Position numbers and translations under genes: made by a program
Notes under the pieces: generated by a model
Told to the model about the DNA's origin: nothing
Seen by the model: only the letters and a program-made list of their open reading frames with translations
Databases searched by the model: none
Part shown: positions 1-8,044 of the stretch, piece after piece
How the letters are laid out: each line of letters opens with the position of its first letter
Position numbering within the stretch: position 1 is the first letter of the stretch
Assembly (NCBI GenBank): GCA_019115545.1
Contig: DXDK01000065.1
Span: forward strand, 1-45,396
Reading direction: 5' to 3'
Length of the DNA stretch: 45,396 nt
Source of the DNA: Candidatus Evtepia faecavium
Lineage (GTDB): Bacteria; Bacillota; Clostridia; Oscillospirales; Oscillospiraceae

Positions 1-589
1 CGGCGGCCTTGGTGTAGATACCGCCGCCCACACGGGCAAACAGGGCCATGAAGGAAGCGCCCATGCCGTTCATGACCATGATGTTGCCCAGGGTCATGGG
101 GTCGTCAATGCCGGCGGCAAAGCGCAGGATGGTGAACCAGATGGTGATGTCCAGAATACCCAGGCCCACCACGGTGAAGCCCATGACGGAACCGGAGGAG
201 AAGGCCACGCGCAGGCCGCGGTTCAGGCCCTCAGAGGCGGCCTGGGCGGTGCGGGCGTTGGCGTTGGTGGCGATCTTCATGCCGATGAAGCCGGCCAGCA
301 TGGACCAGATACCACCGGTGAGGAAGGCGAAGGGGGTAAACTTGGACAGCATGTCCCCGCCGCTGCCAAAGGCAATGATCAGCAGGACCACGAAGACCAC
401 CGCAAAGACCTTGGCTACGGTGGTGTACTGGTGCTTCAGATAGGCGTTGGCACCCTCACGGATGGACTGCGCGATCTTCTGCATCGTGGCGCTGCCTTCG
501 GAGTAGGACATGACTTTCTTGCGTTGGATCGCGGCGAACAACAGCGCCAAGACGGCGCCGATGAAGCCGATCCATAGATACTTTTCCAC
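1..589 (-). CDS. hppA: Membrane-bound ion-translocating pyrophosphatase, N-terminal part (cut by window edge)
   Basis: Membrane pyrophosphatases hydrolyse pyrophosphate and use the energy to pump H+ or Na+ across the membrane. About 196 residues are visible. They begin with a hydrophobic helix, then IQRKKVMSYSEGSATMQKIA and a segment of the form SIREGANAYLKHQY, which is characteristic of the N-terminal region of this family. Further hydrophobic segments and VGGGIYTKAA follow at the window edge. The start is a GTG at 587-589, chosen because AGGAG lies 8 nt upstream; another GTG nearer the AGGAG overlaps it. The catalytic core and the residue that separates K+-dependent from K+-independent enzymes lie outside the window, so the ion pumped cannot be told. 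It has its own promoter and lies downstream of the trk operon in the same orientation. Confidence 0.9.
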   Translation of the reverse strand, partial: MEKYLWIGFIGAVLALLFAAIQRKKVMSYSEGSATMQKIAQSIREGANAYLKHQYTTVAKVFAVVFVVLLIIAFGSGGDMLSKFTPFAFLTGGIWSMLAGFIGMKIATNANARTAQAASEGLNRGLRVAFSSGSVMGFTVVGLGILDITIWFTILRFAAGIDDPMTLGNIMVMNGMGASFMALFARVGGGIYTKAA

Positions 590-613
590 GAACGACACTC
601 CTTTTCTTTTTCC

Positions 614-636
614 GCATTGCCCGGGAACAGCAATGC
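614..636 (-). other. Hairpin in the hppA 5' leader
   Basis: The inverted repeat GCATTGC / GCAATGC (7-bp arms, 9-nt loop) lies between the predicted hppA promoter and its ribosome-binding site. There is no U-run, so it is not a classical terminator. It could stabilise the mRNA or bind a regulator. Confidence 0.4.
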
Positions 637-655
637 CTATACGAATAACAGAGTT

Positions 656-683
656 ATTCTAGCACATTTGCACTATATTTCAA
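656..683 (-). promoter_or_regulatory. SigA-type promoter for hppA
   Basis: On the minus strand TTGAAA (678-683) and TAGAAT (656-661) are separated by 16 bp, a good vegetative promoter. It lies about 70 bp upstream of the hppA GTG start, leaving a short leader that contains a hairpin. Confidence 0.65.
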
Positions 684-756
684 GAGAGTTTTTGCCCTTA
701 TTATAACTTTTTGAAAGATTGCACAAAAAGTACAAAAGAAGGAACGGAAAACAGGG

Positions 757-788
757 AAAATCCGGCAGACCTGCCGGGGTCTGCCGGA
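757..788 (-). terminator. Rho-independent terminator of the trk operon
   Basis: A perfect 10-bp stem TCCGGCAGAC / GTCTGCCGGA (761-770 and 779-788) with an 8-nt loop is followed on the minus strand by TTTTCCC. It sits 33 bp beyond the trkH stop and before the hppA promoter, separating the two transcripts. Confidence 0.75.
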
Positions 789-820
789 TGGGCAAAAACG
801 GTGGGGAGAAGGGTTTTCCC

Positions 821-2257
821 TCAATCCTTCCGCCAGGTGGAGGGCAGCAGGAGGATGAGGATGGGGAAGACCTCCAGACGGCCGATGAGCATGGCCAGGG
901 AGAGCACCCACTTGCTCAGGTGGGAGAAAGCGGAGAAGTTCCCCATGGGGCCCACGGACTCCAGGCCGGGGCCGGTGTTGGACAGGCAGGCCAGGGTGGC
1001 GGTGAAGGAGGTGGTGAGGGAGAACCCGTCCAGGCACACGATGAGGCACCCCAGGCCCAGTACCGCCATGAAGCACAGGAAGAAGACGAAGGCGGTGTTC
1101 AGGGTGTCCTCGTCCACCGGCTTGCCGTCCAGCTTCACCACCTTCACTGCCCGGGGGTGGATCAGCCGCCGCAGGGACCGGTGGGCGCAGCGGAACATCA
1201 GCAGCACCCGGGAGGCCTTGATGCCGCCGGCGGTGCTGCCGGCGCAGCCTCCCAGGAACATCAGCAGCAGGAGGACGAACTGGGGCAGCACCGGCCACAG
1301 GGCAAAGTCCGTGGTGGCAAAGCCTGTGGTGGAGACGATGGAGGCCACCTGGAACCAGGCGTCCCGGAAGGCGTGGCCGGCGGTGTCGTACAGGGGCAGG
1401 ATGTTCCCAAACACCACCACCACCGCCAGGACCACCGCCAGGAGGAAGAACTTCAGCTCGTCGCTGCCCAGGGCCTGGCGGAGGCGGCCGGTGATCACCA
1501 GGAAGAACACGGCGAAGTTCAGGGAGCACAGGAGCATGAACACCGTGATGATGATCTCGCAGGCGGGGAGGTTGTAGGAGGCGATGCTCAGGTTCCGCAC
1601 GGACAGGCCGCCGGTGCACACCGTGGCAAAGGTGGTGGTGATGGCGTCAAACCAGGGCATGCCGGCGATGCGTAGGGCGATGGTCTCCGCCGCGGTGAAG
1701 ACGATGTAGATGCAGTACAGGATCCGGGAGGACATGGCGGTCTTGGGCACCAGCTTGGAGGCCACGGGGCCGGGGGACTCCGCCTGGACCAGCACCTGGG
1801 TCCGCCCGCCCACCTTGGGCAGGAAGGCCAGGGTGAAGATCAGCACCCCCATGCCCCCGATCCAGGAGGCGAAGGACCGCCAGAACAGGATCCCGTGGGG
1901 GAGGGACTCCACCTCCGTGAGGATGGACCCACCGGTGGTGGTGAAGCCGGAGACCACCTCAAAGAAGCAGTCGGTGTAGGAGGCAAATTCCCCGGAGAAC
2001 CAGAAGGGCAGGGCGCCGAAGAGGCTCATGGCCAGCCAGATGAGGCCCACCACGGCAAAGCCCTCCCGGGGGAAGAAGTCGGGCTTGGCCTTCAGCCGGG
2101 ACAGCAGGGTGCCCAGGGCCCCGGTGAGCACAACGGTGTAGAGGAAGGGGCGGGGGTCCTCCCGGTAGCCCAAAGCTACCACCAGGGGGACCAGGATGCA
2201 CAGGGCCTCCACCTGGAGGGTGCGGCCCAGGGTGCGGAGCATGAGTTTGTAGTTCAT
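821..2257 (-). CDS. trkH: TrkH-family potassium uptake channel subunit (paralogue 1)
   Basis: This is the integral-membrane pore subunit of a Trk/Ktr K+ uptake system, working with the cytosolic RCK protein TrkA. The 478 residues match the family length. All four pore-loop filters are visible: TTTGGS (about 106-111), CTGGLS, STTGFA and the final SNTGPG. CAGSTAGG, just after the third loop, is also typical. Many hydrophobic helices lie between these. It is the last gene of the trkA-trkH-trkH operon, 32 bp after the second trkH, with a terminator beyond its stop. The two TrkH proteins have the same length and are strongly similar throughout, so they arose by tandem duplication. Na+ versus H+ coupling cannot be read from sequence. 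Confidence 0.95.
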   Translation of the reverse strand: MNYKLMLRTLGRTLQVEALCILVPLVVALGYREDPRPFLYTVVLTGALGTLLSRLKAKPDFFPREGFAVVGLIWLAMSLFGALPFWFSGEFASYTDCFFEVVSGFTTTGGSILTEVESLPHGILFWRSFASWIGGMGVLIFTLAFLPKVGGRTQVLVQAESPGPVASKLVPKTAMSSRILYCIYIVFTAAETIALRIAGMPWFDAITTTFATVCTGGLSVRNLSIASYNLPACEIIITVFMLLCSLNFAVFFLVITGRLRQALGSDELKFFLLAVVLAVVVVFGNILPLYDTAGHAFRDAWFQVASIVSTTGFATTDFALWPVLPQFVLLLLMFLGGCAGSTAGGIKASRVLLMFRCAHRSLRRLIHPRAVKVVKLDGKPVDEDTLNTAFVFFLCFMAVLGLGCLIVCLDGFSLTTSFTATLACLSNTGPGLESVGPMGNFSAFSHLSKWVLSLAMLIGRLEVFPILILLLPSTWRKD

Positions 2258-2289
2258 GGGGAAGCAAACACCTCACAGAAAGGGCTGGG

Positions 2290-3726
2290 TCAGGTCCGCC
2301 GCCAGGTAGAGGGGTGGAAGAGCAGCAGGATGGGGAAGATTTCCAGACGGCCCACCAGCATGAGGACCCCCAGGAAGATCTTGTTGAACTCCGAGAAGGA
2401 GGAGAAATTGCCGAAGGGGCCCACCAGGTCCAGCCCCGGGCCCACGTTGGACAGGCAGCCCAGGGCGGCGGTGAAGGAGGAGATGAGGGAGTGGCCGTCC
2501 AGGGAGACCACCACGCTACCCAGCCCCAGCAGCAGGAAATAGCACACGAAGAAGGAGAACACCGAGCCCAGAGTCTCCTCGTTGACCGGCTTGCCGTCCA
2601 GCTTGACCACCTTCACCGCCCGGGGGTGGGACAGGCGGAGGATGGACCGGGTGGAGGAGCGCAGCAGTAGCAGGATCCGCCCGCACTTGATGCTGCCGGC
2701 GGTGCTGCCGGAGCAGCCGCCCACGAACATGAGCAGCAAGAGCAGCGTCTGGGAGAAGGTGGGCCACAGGTTATAGTCCACCGTGGAGAAGCCCGAGGTG
2801 GAGATCAGGGAGGTCACCTGGAACACCGCGTCCCGCAGGGCGTGGCCGGCGGTGTCGTACAGGGGCAGGATGTTCCAGAACACCAGCAGGGAGACCACCC
2901 CCAGGATCCCCAGGAAGAACTTCAGCTCGTCGCTGCGCAGGGCCTGCCGGGCCCGGCCGGTGATCACCAGGAAGAACACGGCGAAGTTCAGCGAGCCCAG
3001 GATCATAAAGACGATGGCGATGATCTCGCAGGCGGGGAGGTTATAGGCCCCCAGGCTCTGGTTCATCACCGAGAAGCCGGCGGTGCACACGCAGGAGAAG
3101 GTGGTGGTGATGGCGTCAAACCAGGGCATGCCGGCGATGCGCAGGGCCACCAGCTCCGCCCCGGTGAGGACGAAGTACATCAGGTAGAGGATCTGGGAGG
3201 CGTGGGCCGTCTGGGGCACCAGCTTGGTGGAGACGGGGCCGGGGACCTCCGCCCGGAAGAGGGTCTGGGACCGCCCCCCCACCTTGGGAAGGAAGGCCAT
3301 GGTAAAGATCAGCACCCCCATGCCCCCGATCCAGGAGGAGAAGGCCCGCCAGAAGAGGATCCCCCGGGGGAGGGACTCAATGTCCGCCAGGGCGGTGCCG
3401 CCGGTGGTGGTGAAGCCCGAGGCGCTCTCAAAGAAGCAGTCGCCGAAGGAGGCAAACTCCCCGGAGAACCAGAAGGGCAGGGCCCCGAACAGGCAGAAGG
3501 CCAGCCAGATCAACCCCACCACCGTGAACCCCTCCCGGGAGAAAAATTCCGCGCGGGCCTTCAGCCGGGACAGCAGGGTCCCCAAGATCGCCACGGGGAG
3601 AATGGTATAGAGGAAGGGGAGGGGGTCCTCCCGGTAATACAGGGAGACCACCAGGGGGACCAGCAGACACAGGGCCTCCACCTGGAGGGTGCGGCCCAGC
3701 ATCCGCAGCATCAGTTTATAGTTCAT
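2290..3726 (-). CDS. trkH: TrkH-family potassium uptake channel subunit (paralogue 2)
   Basis: This second TrkH pore subunit is also 478 residues. Its filter loops read TTTGGT, CTAGFS, STSGFS and SNVGPG, with CSGSTAGS after the third loop, so several filter-adjacent residues differ from the neighbouring copy (CTGGLS, STTGFA, SNTGPG). Such differences could change ion selectivity or affinity; this is inference. It starts 8 bp after the trkA stop with no clear Shine-Dalgarno sequence, which suggests translational coupling to trkA. Both copies begin with nearly the same residues (MNYKLMLR) and end in STWRR/K, showing that the whole gene was duplicated. Confidence 0.95.
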   Translation of the reverse strand: MNYKLMLRMLGRTLQVEALCLLVPLVVSLYYREDPLPFLYTILPVAILGTLLSRLKARAEFFSREGFTVVGLIWLAFCLFGALPFWFSGEFASFGDCFFESASGFTTTGGTALADIESLPRGILFWRAFSSWIGGMGVLIFTMAFLPKVGGRSQTLFRAEVPGPVSTKLVPQTAHASQILYLMYFVLTGAELVALRIAGMPWFDAITTTFSCVCTAGFSVMNQSLGAYNLPACEIIAIVFMILGSLNFAVFFLVITGRARQALRSDELKFFLGILGVVSLLVFWNILPLYDTAGHALRDAVFQVTSLISTSGFSTVDYNLWPTFSQTLLLLLMFVGGCSGSTAGSIKCGRILLLLRSSTRSILRLSHPRAVKVVKLDGKPVNEETLGSVFSFFVCYFLLLGLGSVVVSLDGHSLISSFTAALGCLSNVGPGLDLVGPFGNFSSFSEFNKIFLGVLMLVGRLEIFPILLLFHPSTWRRT

Positions 3727-3734
3727 GGCGGCGG

Positions 3735-5090
3735 TCAGAAGATGTCCCGGAAGGACTGGATCCCCTGTTGGTGGGAGATGACGATGACCCGGTCCCCGGC
3801 AGAGAGGACCGTGGTGCCCGAGGGGATGATCACGTGGCCCTCGTGGAGCACCGCCACGATGAGGAAGCCTTTCCGGATGGACAGGTCCTTCAGGGGGACC
3901 CCCAGGTGGGGGGTGTTCTCCTGGAGGATGAACTCAGCGGCCTCGGCGTCGGTGTCGGAGAGGCGGTAGAGGGCGGACATGACGCTGCCCTCCTTGGCCT
4001 GGAGCCCCCGGACCAGCCGGAGGATCCGCCCCACGGTGATGAGCTTGGGGGCCACCACGCACTCCAGCCCGGCGGCCTGGACCACGTCGGCGTAGTTCAT
4101 CCGGTTGCACTTGGCCACCACCTTGCGGATGCCCTGCTGCTGGGCATACAGGGCGGAGATCAGGTTGTCCTCATCCCGGCCGGTGAGGGCGATGAAGGCG
4201 TCGTTGTTGGTGAAGTGCTCGGAGAGGAGCAGCTCCTGGTCGGTGCCGTCCCCGTGGAGGATGAGGGCCCCGGGGAGCCACTCGGAGAGCATCCGGCAGT
4301 GGTTCTCGTCGTTCTCCACCAGGGTGACCCGCACCCCCATGGCCAGGAGCATTTTGGTGAGGTAGTGGGCGATGCGGCTGCCCCCGATGAGGAAGGCCGA
4401 CTGGATCTTGGGCAGGTCCCGCCCCAGGCCGCGGAGGTAGACCGACAGGTCCTTGGGGGTGCCGGTGACGTAGAGCTTATCCCCCGCCCGGGGCACGAAG
4501 GTGCCGTCGGGGATGATGACCTCCCCGTCCCGCTCGGCGGCGGAGAAGAGGATGGACAGGGTGCTGGTCCGGCCGAAGAGGTCGGACAGGGGGTGGCCCA
4601 CGATGGGGTCATTCTCCCGCACCCGGACGCCGATCATCTCCACCTTGCCCCGGAAGAAGGTGTCCACATTGGCCGCCGCCGGCAGGCGGAGCAGACGGGA
4701 GATCTCCAGGGCGGTGGAATACTCGGGGTTGATCACCGCGTCGATGTTCAGATCCTTCTGCAGGGAGGCCAGGTCGTCGGTGTAGGCCACATCCCGGATC
4801 CGGGCGATGGTGTACTTGGCCCCCAGCCGCTTGGCCGTGAGGGCGCAGAGCATGTTGACCTCGTCCATGTTGGTGGTGGCCAGGACCAGGTCGGCGTCCT
4901 CCGCGCCGGCTTCCCGGAGGACGGAGGGGGCGGCGCCGGGCCCCTTGATGCACATGACATCCAAGGTGTCGTTGGCCTCTTGTATGACCTCCTCGTCGTT
5001 GTCGATGATGGTGATATCGTGGTCCTCCTGGGAGAGGAAGGAGGCCAGGGTGGAGCCCACCTTGCCGGCCCCCACAATGACAATGTTCAA
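3735..5090 (-). CDS. trkA: Trk potassium uptake regulatory subunit TrkA (double RCK)
   Basis: This cytosolic NAD(H)-binding protein gates TrkH. The predicted 451 residues hold two RCK units. The first Rossmann fold opens at residue 1 with LNIVIVGAGKVGSTLA, followed by the acidic IIDND; the second opens near residue 230 with LIGGSRIAHYL and VENDE. Each is followed by a TrkA-C domain. The start was set to TTG at 5088-5090 because AAAGGCGG lies 6 nt upstream and it places the Rossmann strand at the N-terminus, as in the family. The frame stays open upstream, but a 34-residue extension would cross the promoter. One TrkA serves two TrkH subunits, which follow in the same transcript. Confidence 0.95.
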   Translation of the reverse strand: MNIVIVGAGKVGSTLASFLSQEDHDITIIDNDEEVIQEANDTLDVMCIKGPGAAPSVLREAGAEDADLVLATTNMDEVNMLCALTAKRLGAKYTIARIRDVAYTDDLASLQKDLNIDAVINPEYSTALEISRLLRLPAAANVDTFFRGKVEMIGVRVRENDPIVGHPLSDLFGRTSTLSILFSAAERDGEVIIPDGTFVPRAGDKLYVTGTPKDLSVYLRGLGRDLPKIQSAFLIGGSRIAHYLTKMLLAMGVRVTLVENDENHCRMLSEWLPGALILHGDGTDQELLLSEHFTNNDAFIALTGRDEDNLISALYAQQQGIRKVVAKCNRMNYADVVQAAGLECVVAPKLITVGRILRLVRGLQAKEGSVMSALYRLSDTDAEAAEFILQENTPHLGVPLKDLSIRKGFLIVAVLHEGHVIIPSGTTVLSAGDRVIVISHQQGIQSFRDIF

Positions 5091-5163
5091 AGCGCATCCG
5101 CCTTTCCGCAAGCGGGTCAGATCCCGCCGAACTGAGGGGAGGGAACCCTCGTAAACGCCCCCT

Positions 5164-5192
5164 ATCATACCACAGAAAAAAGGGCGGTGCAA
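5164..5192 (-). promoter_or_regulatory. SigA-type promoter for the trkA-trkH-trkH operon
   Basis: On the minus strand TTGCAC (5187-5192) and TATGAT (5164-5169) are separated by exactly 17 bp. The start point falls about 65 bp upstream of the chosen TTG start of trkA, which supports that start. Confidence 0.75.
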
Positions 5193-5225
5193 CGAAGGAA
5201 ATCCCCCAAACGGCGGCTTCCGGCT

Positions 5226-5253
5226 TTGAAAAGAAAAGAAAGTGTGCTATAAT
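5226..5253 (+). promoter_or_regulatory. SigA-type promoter for the MATE exporter gene
   Basis: TTGAAA (5226-5231) and a perfect TATAAT (5248-5253) are separated by 16 bp. This promoter is divergent from the trk promoter, about 35 bp away. Confidence 0.75.
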
Positions 5254-5333
5254 ATGACAAACCTTCCGAAGGAAGACAAAAACCAACCCATAAACCCCCA
5301 AAGCGCGGGGCAGGGGCGAAAGGAGGCGGCGCT

Positions 5334-6677
5334 GTGCGGCAAATGGACCTGACCCAGGGGAGCATCTGGCGGTCGCTGCTGATCTATGCCTGGCCGGTGG
5401 TGCTCTCTTCCCTGCTCCAGTCGGCCTATTCCATTACAGACCTCATCGTGGCCGGGTGGTTCGTGGGGGAGAACGGCATCTCCGCCATCAACAACGCCAG
5501 CCAGGTGATGCAGATCCTCACCCAGATCATCATGGGCATCACCACCGGCGGCAACATCCTGATGAGCCAGTACTACGGCAGCCGGGACCACGCCAGCCGG
5601 ATGCGCACCAACCGCACCCTTTTTGCCTTCTCCGTGGCGGCCGGGGCGGTGATGACGGGGGTCATCCTCCTCCTCAGCCGGCCCATTCTCATCGGGCTCC
5701 GGGCCCCGGCCCTGGAGGACGCCACCGCCTACCTCACCCTCTGTGCCCTGGGCCTGGTGCCCATCTTTGGCTACAACGCCCTGTCGGCCATGCTCCGCTC
5801 CGTGGGCAACTCCCGCCAGCCCTTCTACTGCGTGGCGGTGACGGCGGGGTGCAACATCGTCCTGGACTGCCTCTTCATGGGGGCCTTCCACTGGGGGGTG
5901 CGAGGGGCGGCCCTGGCTACGGTGCTGGCCCAGACCGCCAGCTTCGTGGTCTGCCTGTGGTATGTCCTGCGGCACCGGGACCTCTTCGGCCTGGGCCGGG
6001 GCCAGGGGAGCATGGAGGCCGCTCTGCTCACCCAGATGCTGAAGCTGGGGATCCCCAGCGCCGTGCAGATGACGGTGGTGGGCCTGAGCTGGCTGGCCAT
6101 GACCTTCCTCATCAACGACTACGGGGTGGCCGCCTCCGCCGCCAGCGGCATCTGCGCCAAGGTGAAGGACGTGGCCCTGCTGTCCACCCTGGCCCTGTAC
6201 ACCGCGGCCACCACGGTGATTGCCCAGTGCCTGGGGGCCGGGAAGTTTGACCGGGCCAGCCGGGTGGTCCATGTGGCTATGCGCATCTCCATCGGGACGG
6301 CGGCGGTGCTGGTCCTGCTCATCGAGCTCTTTGCCCCCCAGATCCTCTCCATTTTCAACCCCGACCAGGCCACCATGGCCCTGGCGGTGCAGAATCTGCG
6401 CATCGAGATCCTGGGGCAGCTCTTCTATGCCAGCTTCATGGTCTACAACGCCCTGCCCATGGGGGCGGGGCACACCATGTTCGCCCTGGCCTCCAGCCTG
6501 CTCAACTGCATCGTGGTGCGGGTGGTGCTGGCGGTGGCCCTGAACCACGTCTATGGCCTGGTGGGCATCTTCTGGGCCTGCGCCATCGCCCCGGCCTCCT
6601 CGGTGCCCCTGGGGTATATTTACGAGAAGACCGGAAAATGGCGCCGGCGGCTGGTGCAAAGCCCCGGGGAGGGGTGA
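5334..6677 (+). CDS. MATE-family cation/multidrug efflux transporter
   Basis: MATE transporters export cationic drugs or metabolites in exchange for Na+ or H+. The 447 residues are the usual family length and form about twelve hydrophobic helices. The first reads WPVVLSSLLQSAYSITDLIV, the family's typical N-terminal helix, followed by ISAINNASQVMQ. The second half starts near residue 230 with the related segment LGIPSAVQMTVVGLSWLAM. The start is GTG at 5334 with AGGAGG 7 nt upstream; ATG at 5343 is possible. It is monocistronic, with its own promoter and a strong terminator. Substrate is unknown, and no drug-specific context is present. Confidence 0.9.
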   Translation: MRQMDLTQGSIWRSLLIYAWPVVLSSLLQSAYSITDLIVAGWFVGENGISAINNASQVMQILTQIIMGITTGGNILMSQYYGSRDHASRMRTNRTLFAFSVAAGAVMTGVILLLSRPILIGLRAPALEDATAYLTLCALGLVPIFGYNALSAMLRSVGNSRQPFYCVAVTAGCNIVLDCLFMGAFHWGVRGAALATVLAQTASFVVCLWYVLRHRDLFGLGRGQGSMEAALLTQMLKLGIPSAVQMTVVGLSWLAMTFLINDYGVAASAASGICAKVKDVALLSTLALYTAATTVIAQCLGAGKFDRASRVVHVAMRISIGTAAVLVLLIELFAPQILSIFNPDQATMALAVQNLRIEILGQLFYASFMVYNALPMGAGHTMFALASSLLNCIVVRVVLAVALNHVYGLVGIFWACAIAPASSVPLGYIYEKTGKWRRRLVQSPGEG

Positions 6678-6703
6678 GCCCTGCGGGGGTTTCTACAGAA
6701 TGG

Positions 6704-6742
6704 AAAAGCGGAGCGCGCCGGGGGGGCGCGCTCCGCTTTTTG
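6704..6742 (+). terminator. Terminator of the MATE gene
   Basis: A perfect 16-bp stem (6704-6719 with 6725-6740), including AGCGGAGCGCGCC, has a 5-nt loop and ends in TTTTT. The A-run at its left edge lets it act on both strands between the convergent MATE and rplL genes. Confidence 0.9.
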
Positions 6743-6746
6743 AGAG

Positions 6747-6780
6747 AAAAAAGTCCCCCGGTCAAATGACCAGGGGACTT
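6747..6780 (-). terminator. Terminator of the rplJ-rplL transcript
   Basis: On the minus strand AAGTCCCC pairs with GGGGACTT, with an inner GGTC/GACC stem. The following T-run comes from AAAAAA at 6747-6752. It lies 26 bp after the rplL stop and shows that transcription ends here rather than entering rpoB. Confidence 0.85.
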
Positions 6781-6805
6781 GGAATGGAAAAAGAAAGGGG
6801 AGAGA

Positions 6806-7186
6806 TTACTTCAGCTCGACCTTGGCGCCGGCCTCTTCCAGCTTCTTCTTCATCTCCTCGGCCTCGTCCTTGGACACGCCTTCCTTGATGGCCTTGGGAG
6901 CGGCCTCGACAACGGCCTTGGCGTCGGCCAGGCCCAGGCCGGTGATCTCACGGACGGCCTTGATGACCTTGATCTTCTCGTCGCCGAAGCTGGCCAGGAC
7001 CACGTCGAACTCGGTCTTCTCAGCGGCGGCCTCAGCAGCGGGGGCGGCGCCAGCGGCGGCAACGGCCACGGGGGCGGCGGCGGAGACGCCGAACTCGTCC
7101 TCCAGAGCGTGAACCAGCTCGGACAGTTCCAGGACGGTCAGAGCCTTAACTTCTTCAATCAGAGCAGTGATCTTTTCGCTTGCCAT
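6806..7186 (-). CDS. rplL: 50S ribosomal protein L7/L12
   Basis: This is the stalk protein that recruits translation factors and is present as dimers on L10. The 126 residues show the N-terminal dimerisation helices ([18 protein letters not shown]), an Ala-rich hinge around residues 38-55, and a C-terminal domain beginning [20 protein letters not shown] with [12 protein letters not shown]. The length is normal. The gene follows rplJ by 79 bp and is followed at once by a terminator. In most bacteria rpoB and rpoC come next; here a convergent MATE gene does. Confidence 0.98.
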   Translation of the reverse strand: MASEKITALIEEVKALTVLELSELVHALEDEFGVSAAAPVAVAAAGAAPAAEAAAEKTEFDVVLASFGDEKIKVIKAVREITGLGLADAKAVVEAAPKAIKEGVSKDEAEEMKKKLEEAGAKVELK

Positions 7187-7265
7187 AGTAGGATACCTCC
7201 AAAATAGTATAGTAAAGAATCATTTGTTTGCCAGGGGTTTCTCTGTACAAAACAGGGGGGTGGGC

Positions 7266-7805
7266 TTACTCGCCCTTCTGGTCGGCGATGGCCTGCATCA
7301 CACGGGCCAGGCCAGAGATGTTGGCGTCCAGCACAGTGGCCAGACCACGGATGGGGGCAATGAGGGTGCCCAGGACGGTGGCCACCAGGACCTCTCTGCT
7401 GGGCAGGTCGGCCAGGGCCTTGACCTCCTCCACGGAGATGACCTTGCCATCCACGAAACCGGCCTTGATGAAGAACTTCTTCTGGTCAGCCAGCTTCTTG
7501 GAGAACTCGGACACCACCTTGGCGGCGGCCACGGGGTCGCCCTCGCAGATGGCGATGGAAGTGGTCCCCTCCAGCACGTCGCACAGGTCGTCCAGGCCGG
7601 CGTTCTTGGCGGCGAACCGGGTGAGGGTGTTCTTCATGACGAAGTAGTCCACGCCGTTTTCCCGCATCTTGGCGCGCAGCTCGGTGTCCTCTGCCACGGT
7701 GATGCCCTTGTAGTCCACGATGACGCCGGCGGCGGCATTCTGGAACTTCTCGGTCAGGGAAGCGACGATGGCCTGTTTCTCACTGAGGATCTTTGCGTTA
7801 GGCAT
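7266..7805 (-). CDS. rplJ: 50S ribosomal protein L10
   Basis: L10 anchors the L7/L12 dimers to 23S rRNA and, as L10-L12 complex, represses its own mRNA. The 179 residues begin MPNAKILSEKQAIVASLTEK and contain VVDYKGITVAEDTELRAKMR and NTLTRFAAKNAGLDDL, all standard for the family. The C-terminal helix that binds L12 is present. It is slightly longer than typical L10 proteins of about 165-175 residues. GGAGGTG lies about 11 nt upstream of the ATG. Its long leader carries an L10-type regulatory RNA and its own promoter. Confidence 0.98.
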   Translation of the reverse strand: MPNAKILSEKQAIVASLTEKFQNAAAGVIVDYKGITVAEDTELRAKMRENGVDYFVMKNTLTRFAAKNAGLDDLCDVLEGTTSIAICEGDPVAAAKVVSEFSKKLADQKKFFIKAGFVDGKVISVEEVKALADLPSREVLVATVLGTLIAPIRGLATVLDANISGLARVMQAIADQKGE

Positions 7806-7840
7806 ACAGTTGTTTCACCTCCACAAATAGAATGGGAACC

Positions 7841-7975
7841 AAAGAAAACGTCCCCGCGCCAAAAGACACGGGGACGTGCAGCAATCGTAGGGACAGGCAC
7901 CTCCCAAAGGGGGAGGGCTGTTTGACTGCATCCTCGGCAGGATTTATGGGGCACCTGCTGTCTTTGGAACGCTGT
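7841..7975 (-). ncRNA. L10-type ribosomal protein leader with attenuator hairpin
   Basis: The transcript from the rplJ promoter includes CCAAAGACAGCAGGTGCC and then TCCTGCCGAGGATGC, the conserved elements of Firmicutes L10 leaders that fold into the L10(L12)4 binding site. Downstream, ACGTCCCC (7870-7877) pairs with GGGGACGT (7848-7855), followed by TTTTCTTT, an intrinsic terminator ahead of the rplJ ribosome-binding site. By analogy with B. subtilis, excess L10-L12 would bind the first element and favour termination. The elements are seen; the mechanism is inferred from the family. Confidence 0.8.
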
Positions 7976-7978
7976 GAC

Positions 7979-8007
7979 ATTGTATCATTCCGGAAAGGTT
8001 CTGTCAA
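7979..8007 (-). promoter_or_regulatory. Strong SigA promoter for rplJ-rplL
   Basis: On the minus strand a perfect TTGACA (8002-8007) and TACAAT (7979-7984) are 17 bp apart. It lies between rplA and the L10 leader, so rplJ-rplL can be expressed separately from rplK-rplA. Confidence 0.9.
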
Positions 8008-8044
8008 GAAATTTTCCGGGGAATGACCGAAATTTTTGCCGGCC

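Noticed and set aside
3768-5135. A 455-codon plus-strand frame opposite trkA
   Set aside because: Antisense to trkA, with Asp/Gly/Val/His-rich composition; the same pattern occurs opposite most genes here.
5091-5192. A 34-residue N-terminal extension of trkA
   Set aside because: It would cover the predicted promoter, and the TTG start with AAAGGCGG places the Rossmann strand at the N-terminus as in homologues.
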